A stretch of 14,939 bases of DNA. It comes from CAZVJA01 sp964626885 (GTDB lineage: Bacteria > Planctomycetota > Planctomycetia > Planctomycetales > Planctomycetaceae). The notes beneath the pieces are model-generated. The model did no database searches. It had not been told where the DNA came from and was given only the letters and a program-made list of their open reading frames with translations. The DNA lies in NCBI GenBank assembly GCA_964626885.1, contig CAZVJA010000125.1:1-14939 (forward strand), in the 5' to 3' direction. Every line of letters starts with the position of its first letter. Position 1 is the first letter of the stretch. Shown here piece by piece: positions 1-8,499 of the stretch. Both the position numbers and the translations under genes were made by a program.

Positions 1-864
1 GAACCAAGCGACATCCTCCGGCGCGAACGGGTCTTCCAGGAAGAAGAGCCGATACGGCTCGAGCGCCTTGGCGAGTTGAATCGCCTGTACCGGGGAGACA
101 CGTTCGTGAACGTCGTGCACCAGTTCGACCTCATCGCCGACTTTGCTCCGCAGATGCTCGAACAGCTTAATTGTCCGGTTGACGTACAACGTCGGCTCGA
201 AAGCCGGGGAGGGGATCACGCCGTCCGGGCGGAGCTTCTGCACCTCATCGGATGTTTTTGCGCCGGAGACGCCGTATCCCGAAAATCCGGGGGTGCCGAC
301 CTGACAGCGGACGTACCGCCATCCTTTTTCCATCCAGCGACGGACCTGCTCTTCCACCTGCTCGAATGTTGCACCTTGTGCCTTGGAGTAAACAGGTGCC
401 GCCGCGCGCACCTTGCCGCCGAGGAGTTGATAGACCGGCATGCCGGCCCGTTTACCCAGGATGTCCCACAAGGCACCGTCGATTCCGCTGAGCGCGTTGT
501 TGAGAGTCACCCCGCTGCGGAAGTACGACGACACGTAACACTGCTGCCAGATGTCTTCGATATCGTCGCACCGTCGGCCGACAATCAGCGGTTTGAGGTA
601 TGTTTCGATTGCCTCCGCGACGAGCTTCGGCCGTTCGCGATGCGTCGCGCAGCCGACGCCGTACAAACCCGGCTCACTGGTGATCACTTTGACGATCACC
701 AGATGGTTGTCGCCCGGCTGTGTCAGAATAACCTTCACATCGGAGATGGTGACCGGCGGTTGGCCGCGCCCCTCCGCAAGTTGCGCGGCGGCGCTGTGGT
801 TTGCATTGCAAAGAACACCCGCCCCCAGGGCGGCCAAGGCTTCGAGGGCCGTTCGACGATGCAT
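1..864 (-). CDS. RspA/D-mannonate dehydratase-like enolase-superfamily protein, C-terminus cut by window edge
   Basis: Reading the minus strand from the ATG at 864 gives 288 residues with no stop before base 1, so the C-terminus lies outside the window. The N-terminus MHRRTALEALAALGAGVL has twin arginines at 3-4 followed by a hydrophobic stretch, which looks like a Tat export signal. The rest resembles the mandelate racemase/muconate lactonizing family, closest to RspA/ManD proteins: an N-terminal capping region at about 38-140, then the barrel. The motif LVHDVHERVSP supplies the probable first metal-ligand Asp251 and nearby His253. LFFLEDPF supplies the probable second ligand Glu277, and the third would be past the edge. 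A Shine-Dalgarno-like GGAG lies 9 nt before the ATG. ManD enzymes dehydrate D-mannonate, but many RspA homologues have no known substrate, so the substrate here is unassigned. It follows the protease gene on the same strand after a 153-bp gap. Confidence 0.85.
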   Translation of the reverse strand, partial: MHRRTALEALAALGAGVLCNANHSAAAQLAEGRGQPPVTISDVKVILTQPGDNHLVIVKVITSEPGLYGVGCATHRERPKLVAEAIETYLKPLIVGRRCDDIEDIWQQCYVSSYFRSGVTLNNALSGIDGALWDILGKRAGMPVYQLLGGKVRAAAPVYSKAQGATFEQVEEQVRRWMEKGWRYVRCQVGTPGFSGYGVSGAKTSDEVQKLRPDGVIPSPAFEPTLYVNRTIKLFEHLRSKVGDEVELVHDVHERVSPVQAIQLAKALEPYRLFFLEDPFAPEDVAWF

Positions 865-1017
865 GGCGGTCTTCTCCAGTCGAGAAACATCAGAAAATTG
901 CGAATGAAACGCAGTCTCTGGTGTACTCGACAGGAGGGCTGTATGCCACTGGCAAATTCTTCTGCGATCTTGAAAAGGCCGCGAGTCAAACTGCTCAAAT
1001 CGGGAACAAAATTTTCA

Positions 1018-2040
1018 CTACCCCCGCGGAGCGATCGGCACATCGACCAGCTTTTCATCGCGGATAATGCCCAGCACGAATGGCTGATCGGCCGCGAGGC
1101 TGCTCAACAATCGGTGCAGATCGTCGGTACTCGCGACAATCCTCCCGTTGAGCGAAATGATGATGTCCTCCCGTTCGAGGCCGGCTCCCGACGCCAGACC
1201 GCCGCGCTCGACCTCCACGACTTCAACGCCTCGGTCGGAGAGCAAGTCGAGGTCGCGGACGACGGTTCGCGGAATTTCGCCTGCCGTCGCGCGAATTCCG
1301 AGCGACAACCTTCGCACCTTGCCGTGCGTGATCAGTTCGGTCGCTACCCATTTGGCTGTGTTTCCCGGTACTGCGAAGCCGAGCCCCTGTGCGAAAGCAA
1401 TGATGGCGGTATTCACCCCGACGACTCGGCTGCGCGAATCGACAAGCGGGCCACCCGAGTTGCCGGGGTTGAGCGGCGCGGTGTGCTGCACGATATCCTC
1501 GATCAACCTCCCCTCTTCGCTTCGCATCGCCCGCCCCACGGCACTTACCACCCCCGTCGAGACGGTCGATTGAAACCCGAGCGGGTTGCCGACGGCGATC
1601 ACCAGTTGGCCGACCTGCAGCGACTCGGAGTCGCCGAGTTCCGCGTACGGAAGATCGCGCGCCGCCAGTCTCACGAGCGCAAGATCGGTGGCGGGATCGT
1701 CACCGATGACGTCGACATCAACCAGGTCGCCGTCCTCGGTGCGAGCTGCGATGCGCCGCTGTCCATGGACGACGTGGCTGTTGGTGAGGGCATAGCCGTC
1801 AGGCGTGAGCAGAAAACCCGAGCCGTTCCCGCCGCGGTTTTCTCCGATGCGGGTGGAGATCGACACGACCGCCGGCCCGACCTGTTTGACGACGCCGATG
1901 ACCGCCTGCGAATAGGCGTCGAGCAGATTGGCATCAGCCGGGACGGAACCTGTGGAGGATGCGGCAGAGTGATGCGGTCCGTGGGGCGCGTCGTTGCTCA
2001 AGCGTCTCAACAACCCCCTTGCGCCGTCGATGGTGGACAT
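1018..2040 (-). CDS. HtrA/DegP-type S1C serine protease with one PDZ domain
   Basis: A 340-aa trypsin-like protease. The catalytic triad is visible as His89 (TNSHVV), Asp119 (ATDLALVRL) and Ser195 (NPGNSGGPL). The protease domain spans about 45-240 and a single PDZ domain about 245-335 (GLASGAGLEREDIIISLNG). HtrA proteins degrade or refold damaged proteins, usually in the periplasm. This one has no hydrophobic signal peptide or membrane anchor: residues 1-40 are polar and flexible. It is therefore predicted to be cytoplasmic unless the start is misplaced. The start is well supported, because GAGG lies 6 nt upstream of the ATG and an in-frame TAG lies 19 codons upstream of it. The gene sits 124 bp downstream of the DUF3386-like gene and could share its transcript. 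Confidence 0.92.
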   Translation of the reverse strand: MSTIDGARGLLRRLSNDAPHGPHHSAASSTGSVPADANLLDAYSQAVIGVVKQVGPAVVSISTRIGENRGGNGSGFLLTPDGYALTNSHVVHGQRRIAARTEDGDLVDVDVIGDDPATDLALVRLAARDLPYAELGDSESLQVGQLVIAVGNPLGFQSTVSTGVVSAVGRAMRSEEGRLIEDIVQHTAPLNPGNSGGPLVDSRSRVVGVNTAIIAFAQGLGFAVPGNTAKWVATELITHGKVRRLSLGIRATAGEIPRTVVRDLDLLSDRGVEVVEVERGGLASGAGLEREDIIISLNGRIVASTDDLHRLLSSLAADQPFVLGIIRDEKLVDVPIAPRG

Positions 2041-2164
2041 GGAAAACCTCGTTGATGGAGAACCAGTGTGCGTCTGCCGAGCGCCTACGGAATTCTACGC
2101 AACGAGGGAACCCCCGGCGAGGGGAGGCTATTTGACGGAAAATCCTCTTAACTTTGCGAGGCAA

Positions 2165-3505
2165 TCACTTTGCATTCAGCAACTCATGCCCCGAGAGTTT
2201 CACGCTCCGCACCGTCAGGCCGGAGGAGGATGAGGTTGTCACCGTGATTTCGGTTGGCAGGTCGAACGCGCCGACGCGCGTCCAGCGGTTCTGCACGGTT
2301 TCGGTCCGGTCGAGTTGGCCGGTCTTCGCGTCCCAGTATTGCACGGTGTAGTTGCGCGGCAGGTATTGGCCGTCGGCGTTCTTTTCGTTTTCGAGAATGG
2401 TGATCGTCATATTTTGTTTGCCAAAGGAGCGGTTGACGACGGTGATCTGGTCCCCCGAGACGCGATAGCTCGACGCGAACTGGCCACCGACGAACGTCAA
2501 CAGACGGCCGAGTGGATGCTGCTCGTCCCGGTTGGCGAAGTGGAGCACCGGCGACGAGGAGTCGGAATTGTCGGACGCGCGGCGATGCATCACGAGCGAA
2601 CTCAACTGGTCGTCGACCCACTCGGTGGCGACCTCTTCGTTGAGTTCGAGCTTCAGCGTGCCGTCGGCGGCGACGTTCGCTTTGCCGTCGAAGCTGCGCC
2701 CGTCGACCGAGCCGGAGACCTTTGCACGAAAACCGGGGAACTGCTTCCAGGCGGCGCGGGCAGCCAGCGCGTCCTGGAACATTTTCACAGCGGCGGGGTC
2801 GGATGTTTCGTTTACCAACGGCCAATGGAAGGCGAGGGTCGCGAACTCGCGAATCTCGGTGTATTTCTTTCCGTCCTTCTCCCCCGATTGTGGCAGCACC
2901 GCTTTTGCATAGATGCAGTAATGCCCCGGCGAACCCGGTTTGAAGACCGCCCTCCCGGCGTCGTCGGCGTCGAGTTCCTCGTTCGCAAGATCGTCATCGA
3001 CCGTCGTGAAGTGTGCCTTCGGAACCGGTTTGCCGTTCTGCAACAGGACGAGCGCGACCTCGTCCCCTTTGACTTCCGCGCCGATCTCGAGCGCCGCATG
3101 CGGGTCGGGGAGCAGCGAGTTTACAACCTTCGCGTCGCCGGAGATGGCCCGGGGATAATACCGCAACAGAAACGAGACTTCTCGCTGCAGCACGCCGTAT
3201 TCCAGAAAGCCATGCACCGAAACCGCACCGTTGGCTGGGAGAAACGCCCGCAGGCGGTCGGGGGCCTTGCGGACGTCGAGCGGCTGGAACTTGCCGGGGG
3301 ATTCCTGAATCAAAAGTTTTGCGCCGGCGATCTTGTCGATGAATCGGGGATCACCCGCTTCAGCCAGTTCGCTGAAGAAGACTTCGACCGAGCGCCCCGC
3401 TTCGGCCGGCTCGTTGATGCGGATGAACAGAAAGTGAGCGTGTGCCTCCGCGGCAACAGCACAAATAATCAGCCCTGCCATCAGGAATTTCATCCGGTCT
3501 TGCAT
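2165..3505 (-). CDS. Secreted protein with DUF4198-like N-terminal half and DUF3386-like C-terminal half
   Basis: A 446-aa protein. Residues 5-23 (MKFLMAGLIICAVAAEAHA) form a typical signal peptide, and cleavage would leave a mature N-terminus starting HFLFIRI. Residues 24 to about 230 resemble DUF4198-type proteins, a family linked to metal-related periplasmic functions, with an Ig-like segment around 150-225. Residues about 240-446 resemble DUF3386, known mainly from cyanobacteria: FPGFRAKVSG, SSYRVSGDQITVVNRSF and YWDAKTGQLDRTE match my memory of that family. Its molecular function is unknown. The start could be the first ATG or the ATG at 3493, and neither has a clear ribosome binding site. 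The second start would begin the signal peptide directly. Both family assignments are by eye; the signal peptide and reading frame are firm. Confidence 0.85.
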   Translation of the reverse strand: MQDRMKFLMAGLIICAVAAEAHAHFLFIRINEPAEAGRSVEVFFSELAEAGDPRFIDKIAGAKLLIQESPGKFQPLDVRKAPDRLRAFLPANGAVSVHGFLEYGVLQREVSFLLRYYPRAISGDAKVVNSLLPDPHAALEIGAEVKGDEVALVLLQNGKPVPKAHFTTVDDDLANEELDADDAGRAVFKPGSPGHYCIYAKAVLPQSGEKDGKKYTEIREFATLAFHWPLVNETSDPAAVKMFQDALAARAAWKQFPGFRAKVSGSVDGRSFDGKANVAADGTLKLELNEEVATEWVDDQLSSLVMHRRASDNSDSSSPVLHFANRDEQHPLGRLLTFVGGQFASSYRVSGDQITVVNRSFGKQNMTITILENEKNADGQYLPRNYTVQYWDAKTGQLDRTETVQNRWTRVGAFDLPTEITVTTSSSSGLTVRSVKLSGHELLNAK

Positions 3506-3949
3506 GCCGAAGTCTTTCGTTGTTGGGATTCCGTGGCCCCGGCGTTGGGGATGTTAATCCGACACCGGTCACAAATACCGGCGGCAATGGTCTCTGCATG
3601 GTAAAGCGAGCCGGGGACGTTGAGAAGGAGCGAAGCGGGCATGGGAGTTACATAAATGTTGGAAATTGTGCCGATTGCGGAAAGTCGGCGGAAAAACAGG
3701 GTCTGGTGCGAAATTACGGTGATTCCAGAGGTAGGAAGACAGGGTGGTCCTTGCAAGACGCATGCTCCGCACAGGTGCGGAACCTTCTAGGGGAGAGGGG
3801 TGTCAACTTTGTTACGGACAAGGTTTTCCACCGAAAGGGTCGAAATAGATTCAGGAGGATCGTGTTCCCCTCTTGTGGCAGCGAGAGCCCGCTGCACGGA
3901 TCGCATAGCTCCGGCCGATTTCCTCTCTGCCGATTCGTGGGAGAGTGCC
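3506..3949. other. Divergent intergenic region, no gene recognised
   Basis: This 444-bp stretch separates the divergent DUF3386-like and AsmA-like genes and should carry both promoters. I found no convincing -35/-10 pair. A small inverted repeat, CCGCA-CAGG-TGCGG, lies at 3767-3780. A strong AGGAGG at 3853-3858 is followed 3 nt later by a GTG, but that GTG is in the wrong frame for the AsmA-like gene. Plus-strand reading frames through here look like chance extensions. Confidence 0.5.
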
Positions 3950-5374
3950 TTGGCCCCCAAACCGAACAAACCCGAAGCTTCCGCGAAGCCGCCGACTGCC
4001 GGACGTCGGATGCGCGGACGGTCGCGACTGCGCCCGCTGTTGTTTGTGCTGCTGATTATCGCGGGGGTTGGGTTCTGGTTCGCACCGCGGATCGTCGCGC
4101 GGACTCCACTACGGCAGCGGATTGTGCCAGCTTTGGTGCCGGGATACCCCGCGGCGATCACCACCGGAAGTGCGTCGCTTGATTGGTTCGCACCGGTGGA
4201 GTTGCGCGATGTCATCTTCGAGGATCTGTCGGGCGAGGCGCTGTTGAACGTCCCGGTGATTCGGAGTGAGCGGACACTGATCGACATCCTGCTCGATAGC
4301 CGAAATGCCGGGACGATCCATCTGGAGACACCAAAATCACGGATCGTGGTGCGTGCGGACGGGAGCAATCTGGAAGATGTCGTACGGCCGGTGCTGGCCG
4401 CACAGAGCGAACCGTCGGCACGCGGGTTCACGATCGTATCGGACGGGGGGGATCTCGAACTCGTCGACGACGCGCAAGGGAGACGGACACGGATCAACTC
4501 GCTGACCATGTCGTGCACAAAACCTTCCGATGGTAACGGCGCGTGGCAGTTCGCTTGTGCGGGGAGCATCGATCGTCCCGGATTGCCCGGTACGTTTCGG
4601 CTGGAGGGATCGCTCAGCCCGGCGACCGATGAGGGTTTGAATCCCGCTCTGGAGGGTACAGAAGAAGGTGGTCGCGGTCCGGTCGCCGGTGTGGCTGCTC
4701 AGGCCGCAGTATTCGAGGCTCGCGTGCGGACTGACGGTCTGGTGCTCGATGAATTTCAGGCTGCGGTGGCGCGTCTCTGGCCGACAGTTCGTTGCAACGG
4801 AGTTCTCGACGCGGAACTCGCATTGAAAGGTTCTCTGAGCAGTGAGGCTAAGCCGGTAGCGCTCACAGCGGAAGGACGGGTGGCGTCACGCGAGCTGTCG
4901 CTTTCGGCAGCGGGGGTCGGCGGAATGCAGCGGTGGAAGGTGCGTGACCTGGTCGCGGGGGGACGCGCGGAACTCGTCAACGGAACATTTCGGTTCGATG
5001 ACGTTCGCATCAAATCCGATCTCGCCCGGTTGAATGCGAACGGAACGTTCGGCGTTGGCGAATCGGGAAGTACATCGGCTGGTGGGAATTCCGCGATGAC
5101 TGCGACGACCGCGTCGGATGATAAGAGCCTCTCCAAGCTTGACATGGGGAACTGCCACGTCGAGGGGGAAGTAGATCTGACCAAACTCGTGCAGGTCTTT
5201 CCCAACCTGGTGCGTGTTCGCGAAGGGACGGAGCTGACTGGGGCACGCTACGGGTCAATCTGGACGGCAAGTCAGTGGACGGCAGGCAGACATGGAATGG
5301 TTCGGTCGAGGCGCGCGGCATTGCAGCCATTGCATCGTGGCCGAGCATCACGTGGGATCAGCCGGTACTCGTGA
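3950..5374 (+). CDS. AsmA/TamB-like envelope protein, N-terminal part (split by frameshift)
   Basis: This is the 5' part of a large AsmA-like gene. From the proposed TTG start the protein begins with a basic, proline-rich cytoplasmic tail (about 1-28). One membrane segment follows at about 29-46 (LRPLLFVLLIIAGVGFWF), then a long beta-rich periplasmic domain typical of AsmA/TamB-like proteins. That family spans the periplasm and affects lipid transport and outer-membrane assembly. The TTG is chosen because GGAG lies 6 nt upstream and it gives a compact tail. The frame stays open upstream to a GTG at 3800, and an ATG at 4010 is an alternative. About 431 residues are authentic; from 5243 to the stop at 5374 the reading is out of frame and looks unnatural. 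The remainder of the protein continues in another frame (see 5275-7641). Confidence 0.75.
   Translation: MAPKPNKPEASAKPPTAGRRMRGRSRLRPLLFVLLIIAGVGFWFAPRIVARTPLRQRIVPALVPGYPAAITTGSASLDWFAPVELRDVIFEDLSGEALLNVPVIRSERTLIDILLDSRNAGTIHLETPKSRIVVRADGSNLEDVVRPVLAAQSEPSARGFTIVSDGGDLELVDDAQGRRTRINSLTMSCTKPSDGNGAWQFACAGSIDRPGLPGTFRLEGSLSPATDEGLNPALEGTEEGGRGPVAGVAAQAAVFEARVRTDGLVLDEFQAAVARLWPTVRCNGVLDAELALKGSLSSEAKPVALTAEGRVASRELSLSAAGVGGMQRWKVRDLVAGGRAELVNGTFRFDDVRIKSDLARLNANGTFGVGESGSTSAGGNSAMTATTASDDKSLSKLDMGNCHVEGEVDLTKLVQVFPNLVRVREGTELTGARYGSIWTASQWTAGRHGMVRSRRAALQPLHRGRASRGISRYS
5236..5247 (+). other. Single-base frameshift in G run joining the two halves of the AsmA-like gene
   Basis: The run GGGG at 5240-5243 is where the coding frame changes. 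Before it, frame 2 reads ...REGTELTG. After it, frame 1 reads GTLRVNLDGKSVDGRQTW, which has normal protein character and continues to 7641. Adding one G would make a single gene of about 1230 codons. Frame 2 after this point gives low-quality sequence ending at 5374. I see no classical X-XXY-YYZ slippery heptamer, so a deletion or a homopolymer read error is more likely than programmed -1 frameshifting. Confidence 0.8.
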
Positions 5375-7641
5375 AGTTTCAGGGGCACGATTCGGCCGAT
5401 GGTCCGGTCCTTGAGCGGCTTGATTGCAAGTCGGACTTTCTGACAGCGTCGGGACGCGGAAGTCTGGCTGATGCCACGATCTCGGTCGGCTGCGATCTGG
5501 ATCGGCTCGCCATGGAGCTGGGACGCTTTTTGGATCTCGAAGATTGGCAGATGGCGGGCAAGTTGCGGTTGAATGTGACGTGCCGTCGAGATGAGCATTC
5601 TGGGATCGCCGCGAATGGAGAGCTTTCGATTGAGAATTTCGCGCTCGGTGTTCCTGGGCAAAGTACTTGGAACGAGAAACACCTGACAGCCCGTTTCGGC
5701 ACGTCAATTGCCACCCGCGACGGACGATTCGAAACACTGGAAAGTGCAACACTGCTGCTGACAAGCAGCCCCGACCGGCTCGACGTCAAGCTGGTGCAGC
5801 CGGTGCCATGGCGCACGGAATCGGGCGGCGCGGAAGCGATTTTCCAGGTTGAATTATCCGGCGATCTTGAAACGTGGCGCGCCCGAACACAACCATTTGG
5901 ATTTGCGGCAGATTGGGATCTGCGAGGACAAACTCAAATGACAACACGCGTCGGCGTCTCGGGTGACTTGCTGGCGTGGAGTGACACCAGCGTATCAATC
6001 GACAGGCTGCACGCCTGGGGGCGCGGTTTGTACATCAGCGATCCGCACGTGGAGTTGCGGACATCCGGTCGCTGGGATCGCACCCAAAGGCATTTGACGT
6101 TGCCCAAAACGACATGGGCCAGCAATTCGCTCTCCTTGCGAGCGGATGAAATCGTCTATCAACAAAGCATAGATCAGGGAAGTTCGGGGAGCGTCTCCGG
6201 GACGATCGTCTTTCGAAGTGGTGTCGAGCAACTCTCGAAGTGGCTGCGCGATCCAAATGTCCTCCCGACGCGCAGCGCGCAAGGGTTGGTGAGCGGCCGC
6301 GTACAGTTGACCCGCGCGAACGATATCACGGAAGGGAATCTCGCCCTGCAAGTGGACGATCTCGTGGCGTATCAGCCGGCGGCGAATCGTGCAGCGGACG
6401 GTTGGGAAGAGGCTTGGCGCGAGAAGCAGGTCTTCCTGCAAGGGAAGGGGCGATACGACCACCGACAAGATGCGCTTGAGATTGTGCAGATCGCGCTTTC
6501 ATCCGATGCGGCAAAGTTCAGCGCTCACGGGGCAATTGGCGAACTGATGACGCAGCCGAGCGTCGATCTCGCGGGAGATATTTCTTATGACTGGCAGAAC
6601 ATCATCGCCCGTCTGCGTCCCTGGTTGGGGGACGACGTTCAGATCACGGGGAGACAGGACAAGACTTTTGCCCTGCGTGGCCCACGTGCAATCGCGTCGA
6701 CCCGCTCGCTGCAAACCACGACGCCGACGGGATTGTCGATTTCGAAGGATGACAACGGCTCCGTCGATCAGTCTTCCGGTTTGAGTGGGGAGGCGGGTCT
6801 TGGTTGGGAGTCAGCAAAGATTTACGGCTTGGAGGTCGGACCGGTCGAGTTGCAAGCCCGGCTGTCGGGCACAACGCTCAACATCTCGCCGCTCGATGTG
6901 GCCATCAGTGAAGGACGGGTGAAACTTTCGCCGCGAATCGAATTGCTGCGCGATCCGAAATTGCTAGTCTTCGAGCCGGGACGCGTTGTGGAGAATGTGC
7001 GGCTCTCGCCGGAGATGTGCCGCAACTGGATGAAGTTCGTCGCGCCGTTAATGGCCGATGCGACGCAGGCGGAAGGGCGGTTTTCTCTTGATCTCGCGGC
7101 CGCGGAGTTGCCGCTGCACGATCCGAAGATGGGCGAAGTCGTCGGCACGTTAGCGATCCATCAGGGAGACGTCAGCCCGGGGCCGATGGCACAGCACGTT
7201 ATACAGGTCGCGCAGCAGGTTCGGCAGGTGCTCAATCGCCGGTTTCCGACCGCCGCCGCTTCGCCGACGGGCTCTTGGATCAAAATTCCGGAGCAGAATG
7301 TCGAGTTTCACATGACGGAATGGCGAGTGCATCATCGCCTGATGGAGTTCCAGGCGGGGGATGTGACCATCCGCACGGAAGGCTCCGTCGGTTTCGATGA
7401 GACTCTGGCACTCGTGGCAACCGTACCGGTTCGTGAGGAATGGGTCCAGAGCGACAAGTACCTCGGTGGACTGAAGGGGCAGACGCTGCGGATTCCGATC
7501 ACCGGAACGCTAAAGCGGCCTCAGGTCGATTCGCGGGCTCTCAATGGATTGGCACGGCAAGCGGGGACATCGGCGGCGGGACAGCTGCTGAAGGAAGGGC
7601 TCGGCAATCGGCTCGACAAGCTGTTCGGTCCGAAGAAATAA
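5275..7641 (+). CDS. AsmA/TamB-like envelope protein, C-terminal part (continuation after frameshift)
   Basis: As an isolated frame this begins at a GTG (5275) and encodes 788 aa, but coding character extends back to about 5242, so it is best read as the continuation of the gene starting at 3950. It has no membrane segment and no ribosome binding site of its own. The content is repetitive beta-strand-like sequence with domain-scale segments such as GELSIENFALGVPG and VSISKDDNGSVDQSSG-like linkers. The C-terminal region (about 700-788) carries the AsmA-like ending: ALVATVPV, then GLKGQTLRIPITGTLKRPQV, and a short amphipathic tail LDKLFGPKK. Together the two parts would make a roughly 1230-aa inner-membrane-anchored periplasmic protein. 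If the frameshift is real, this part is probably not translated and the gene is a recent pseudogene. It ends 54 bp from the convergent AKR gene, with no obvious terminator between. Confidence 0.8.
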   Translation: MDGRQTWNGSVEARGIAAIASWPSITWDQPVLVKFQGHDSADGPVLERLDCKSDFLTASGRGSLADATISVGCDLDRLAMELGRFLDLEDWQMAGKLRLNVTCRRDEHSGIAANGELSIENFALGVPGQSTWNEKHLTARFGTSIATRDGRFETLESATLLLTSSPDRLDVKLVQPVPWRTESGGAEAIFQVELSGDLETWRARTQPFGFAADWDLRGQTQMTTRVGVSGDLLAWSDTSVSIDRLHAWGRGLYISDPHVELRTSGRWDRTQRHLTLPKTTWASNSLSLRADEIVYQQSIDQGSSGSVSGTIVFRSGVEQLSKWLRDPNVLPTRSAQGLVSGRVQLTRANDITEGNLALQVDDLVAYQPAANRAADGWEEAWREKQVFLQGKGRYDHRQDALEIVQIALSSDAAKFSAHGAIGELMTQPSVDLAGDISYDWQNIIARLRPWLGDDVQITGRQDKTFALRGPRAIASTRSLQTTTPTGLSISKDDNGSVDQSSGLSGEAGLGWESAKIYGLEVGPVELQARLSGTTLNISPLDVAISEGRVKLSPRIELLRDPKLLVFEPGRVVENVRLSPEMCRNWMKFVAPLMADATQAEGRFSLDLAAAELPLHDPKMGEVVGTLAIHQGDVSPGPMAQHVIQVAQQVRQVLNRRFPTAAASPTGSWIKIPEQNVEFHMTEWRVHHRLMEFQAGDVTIRTEGSVGFDETLALVATVPVREEWVQSDKYLGGLKGQTLRIPITGTLKRPQVDSRALNGLARQAGTSAAGQLLKEGLGNRLDKLFGPKK

Positions 7642-7695
7642 GCTGGCCTGTATTGACCGAATCACCTCTCGCTATCTCAGACCGTCGATAACTCG

Positions 7696-8490
7696 TCAAG
7701 CCGGGCGAGCGGTAAATTGCGGTCGATTTTGCAGGGTGTCTTCCGCCGCCGCGACATTCACGCGGATGTGATCAAGATTCAGACCTCCGACGACCAGGCT
7801 GGCAACATTGTCGTTCGCGAGTACGAAGCCGATTGCCTCCCGCGCGGGGAGCTTGCCCGAGGCGAGTCCTTTTTTCACCACGATCCCTAACCCTCGCGAC
7901 GCCGCTTCCTCGATCACGCCGGCGTGCGATGTATCCTCCGCGTGGTATTCCACCATCAAGACATCAGCCCAATCGAGAGACGCGCGAGCTCCTTCGATCG
8001 TCTTGCCGGAGAGTCCGATGCCGCGAATTCGCCCGCGCGACCGATAGTCCTGAAGTGTTTCCACGACGTCCGTCTGGTGAAGGATATGCTGGTCGTCGCC
8101 GTTGGAATGAATGAATACCAAATCGAGCACATCAGTGCGTAGACGTTTCAGGCTTCGCTCGATGCTCTGCTCGACTCCCGCACGGGAGAAGTCGTATTGC
8201 GAAACGCCGTCGGCGAAATTTTCTCCTGCTTTCGTGGAAAGGATAAACTCGTCGCGGCGATGGGCGATTGCCCGGCCGATGCGTTCTTCACTGAGCCCGT
8301 AGGCGGGGGCGGTGTCGATGAGATTGATGCCGAGGTCGAGCACGCCATTTAGGAGTGCGGCGACCGCGCTGTCGTCGGGCAGGTCGTAGGTTGATGGGTA
8401 TTTCGTTTTTTGATTGCGGCCGATTTTGAACGCGCCGAAACCGAGGGAGCTCGCGAGCAAGCCGGTGCGGCCGAGCGGACGTCGCAACAT
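7696..8490 (-). CDS. Aldo/keto reductase family oxidoreductase
   Basis: A 264-aa NAD(P)-dependent oxidoreductase of the AKR superfamily. The catalytic tetrad is visible: Asp59 and Tyr64 in LIDTAPAYG, Lys87 in LSTKAGE, and His128 in LVFIHSNGD. The start motif LGRTGLLASSLGFGAFKIG is typical of the family. At 264 residues it is shorter than the usual 310-340, mostly through short loops, but all core strands and a C-terminal cofactor-binding part (about 200-245) seem present. AKRs reduce aldehydes or ketones or oxidise sugars and alcohols; the substrate cannot be told here. The ATG lies 9 bp after the stop of the FAD-oxidoreductase gene, so the two are probably co-transcribed and translationally linked. 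Confidence 0.9.
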   Translation of the reverse strand: MLRRPLGRTGLLASSLGFGAFKIGRNQKTKYPSTYDLPDDSAVAALLNGVLDLGINLIDTAPAYGLSEERIGRAIAHRRDEFILSTKAGENFADGVSQYDFSRAGVEQSIERSLKRLRTDVLDLVFIHSNGDDQHILHQTDVVETLQDYRSRGRIRGIGLSGKTIEGARASLDWADVLMVEYHAEDTSHAGVIEEAASRGLGIVVKKGLASGKLPAREAIGFVLANDNVASLVVGGLNLDHIRVNVAAAEDTLQNRPQFTARPA

Positions 8491-8499
8491 GACTGTCTT

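Noticed and set aside
76..2055. 659-codon plus-strand open frame
   Set aside because: It lies antisense to the RspA-like and HtrA-like genes, crosses both and their intergenic gap, and has no family resemblance. It is a by-product of GC-rich codon use.
2105..2130. GC-rich inverted repeat (CCCC/GGGG) between the DUF3386-like and HtrA genes as a terminator
   Set aside because: The stem is only about four pairs and no T run follows on the minus strand.
2315..3604. 429-codon plus-strand open frame
   Set aside because: It is antisense to the DUF3386-like gene, which has a signal peptide and recognisable domains. The antisense product is arginine-rich without domain character.
3800..3949. Upstream extension of the AsmA-like gene to GTG 3800
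   Set aside because: The extra 50 residues look non-coding, and the GTG sits directly on its purine-rich stretch without proper spacing. TTG 3950 has a better site.
5236..5247. Programmed -1 ribosomal frameshift
   Set aside because: There is no X-XXY-YYZ heptamer and no clear downstream stem at usual spacing. An indel or read error explains the pattern more simply.
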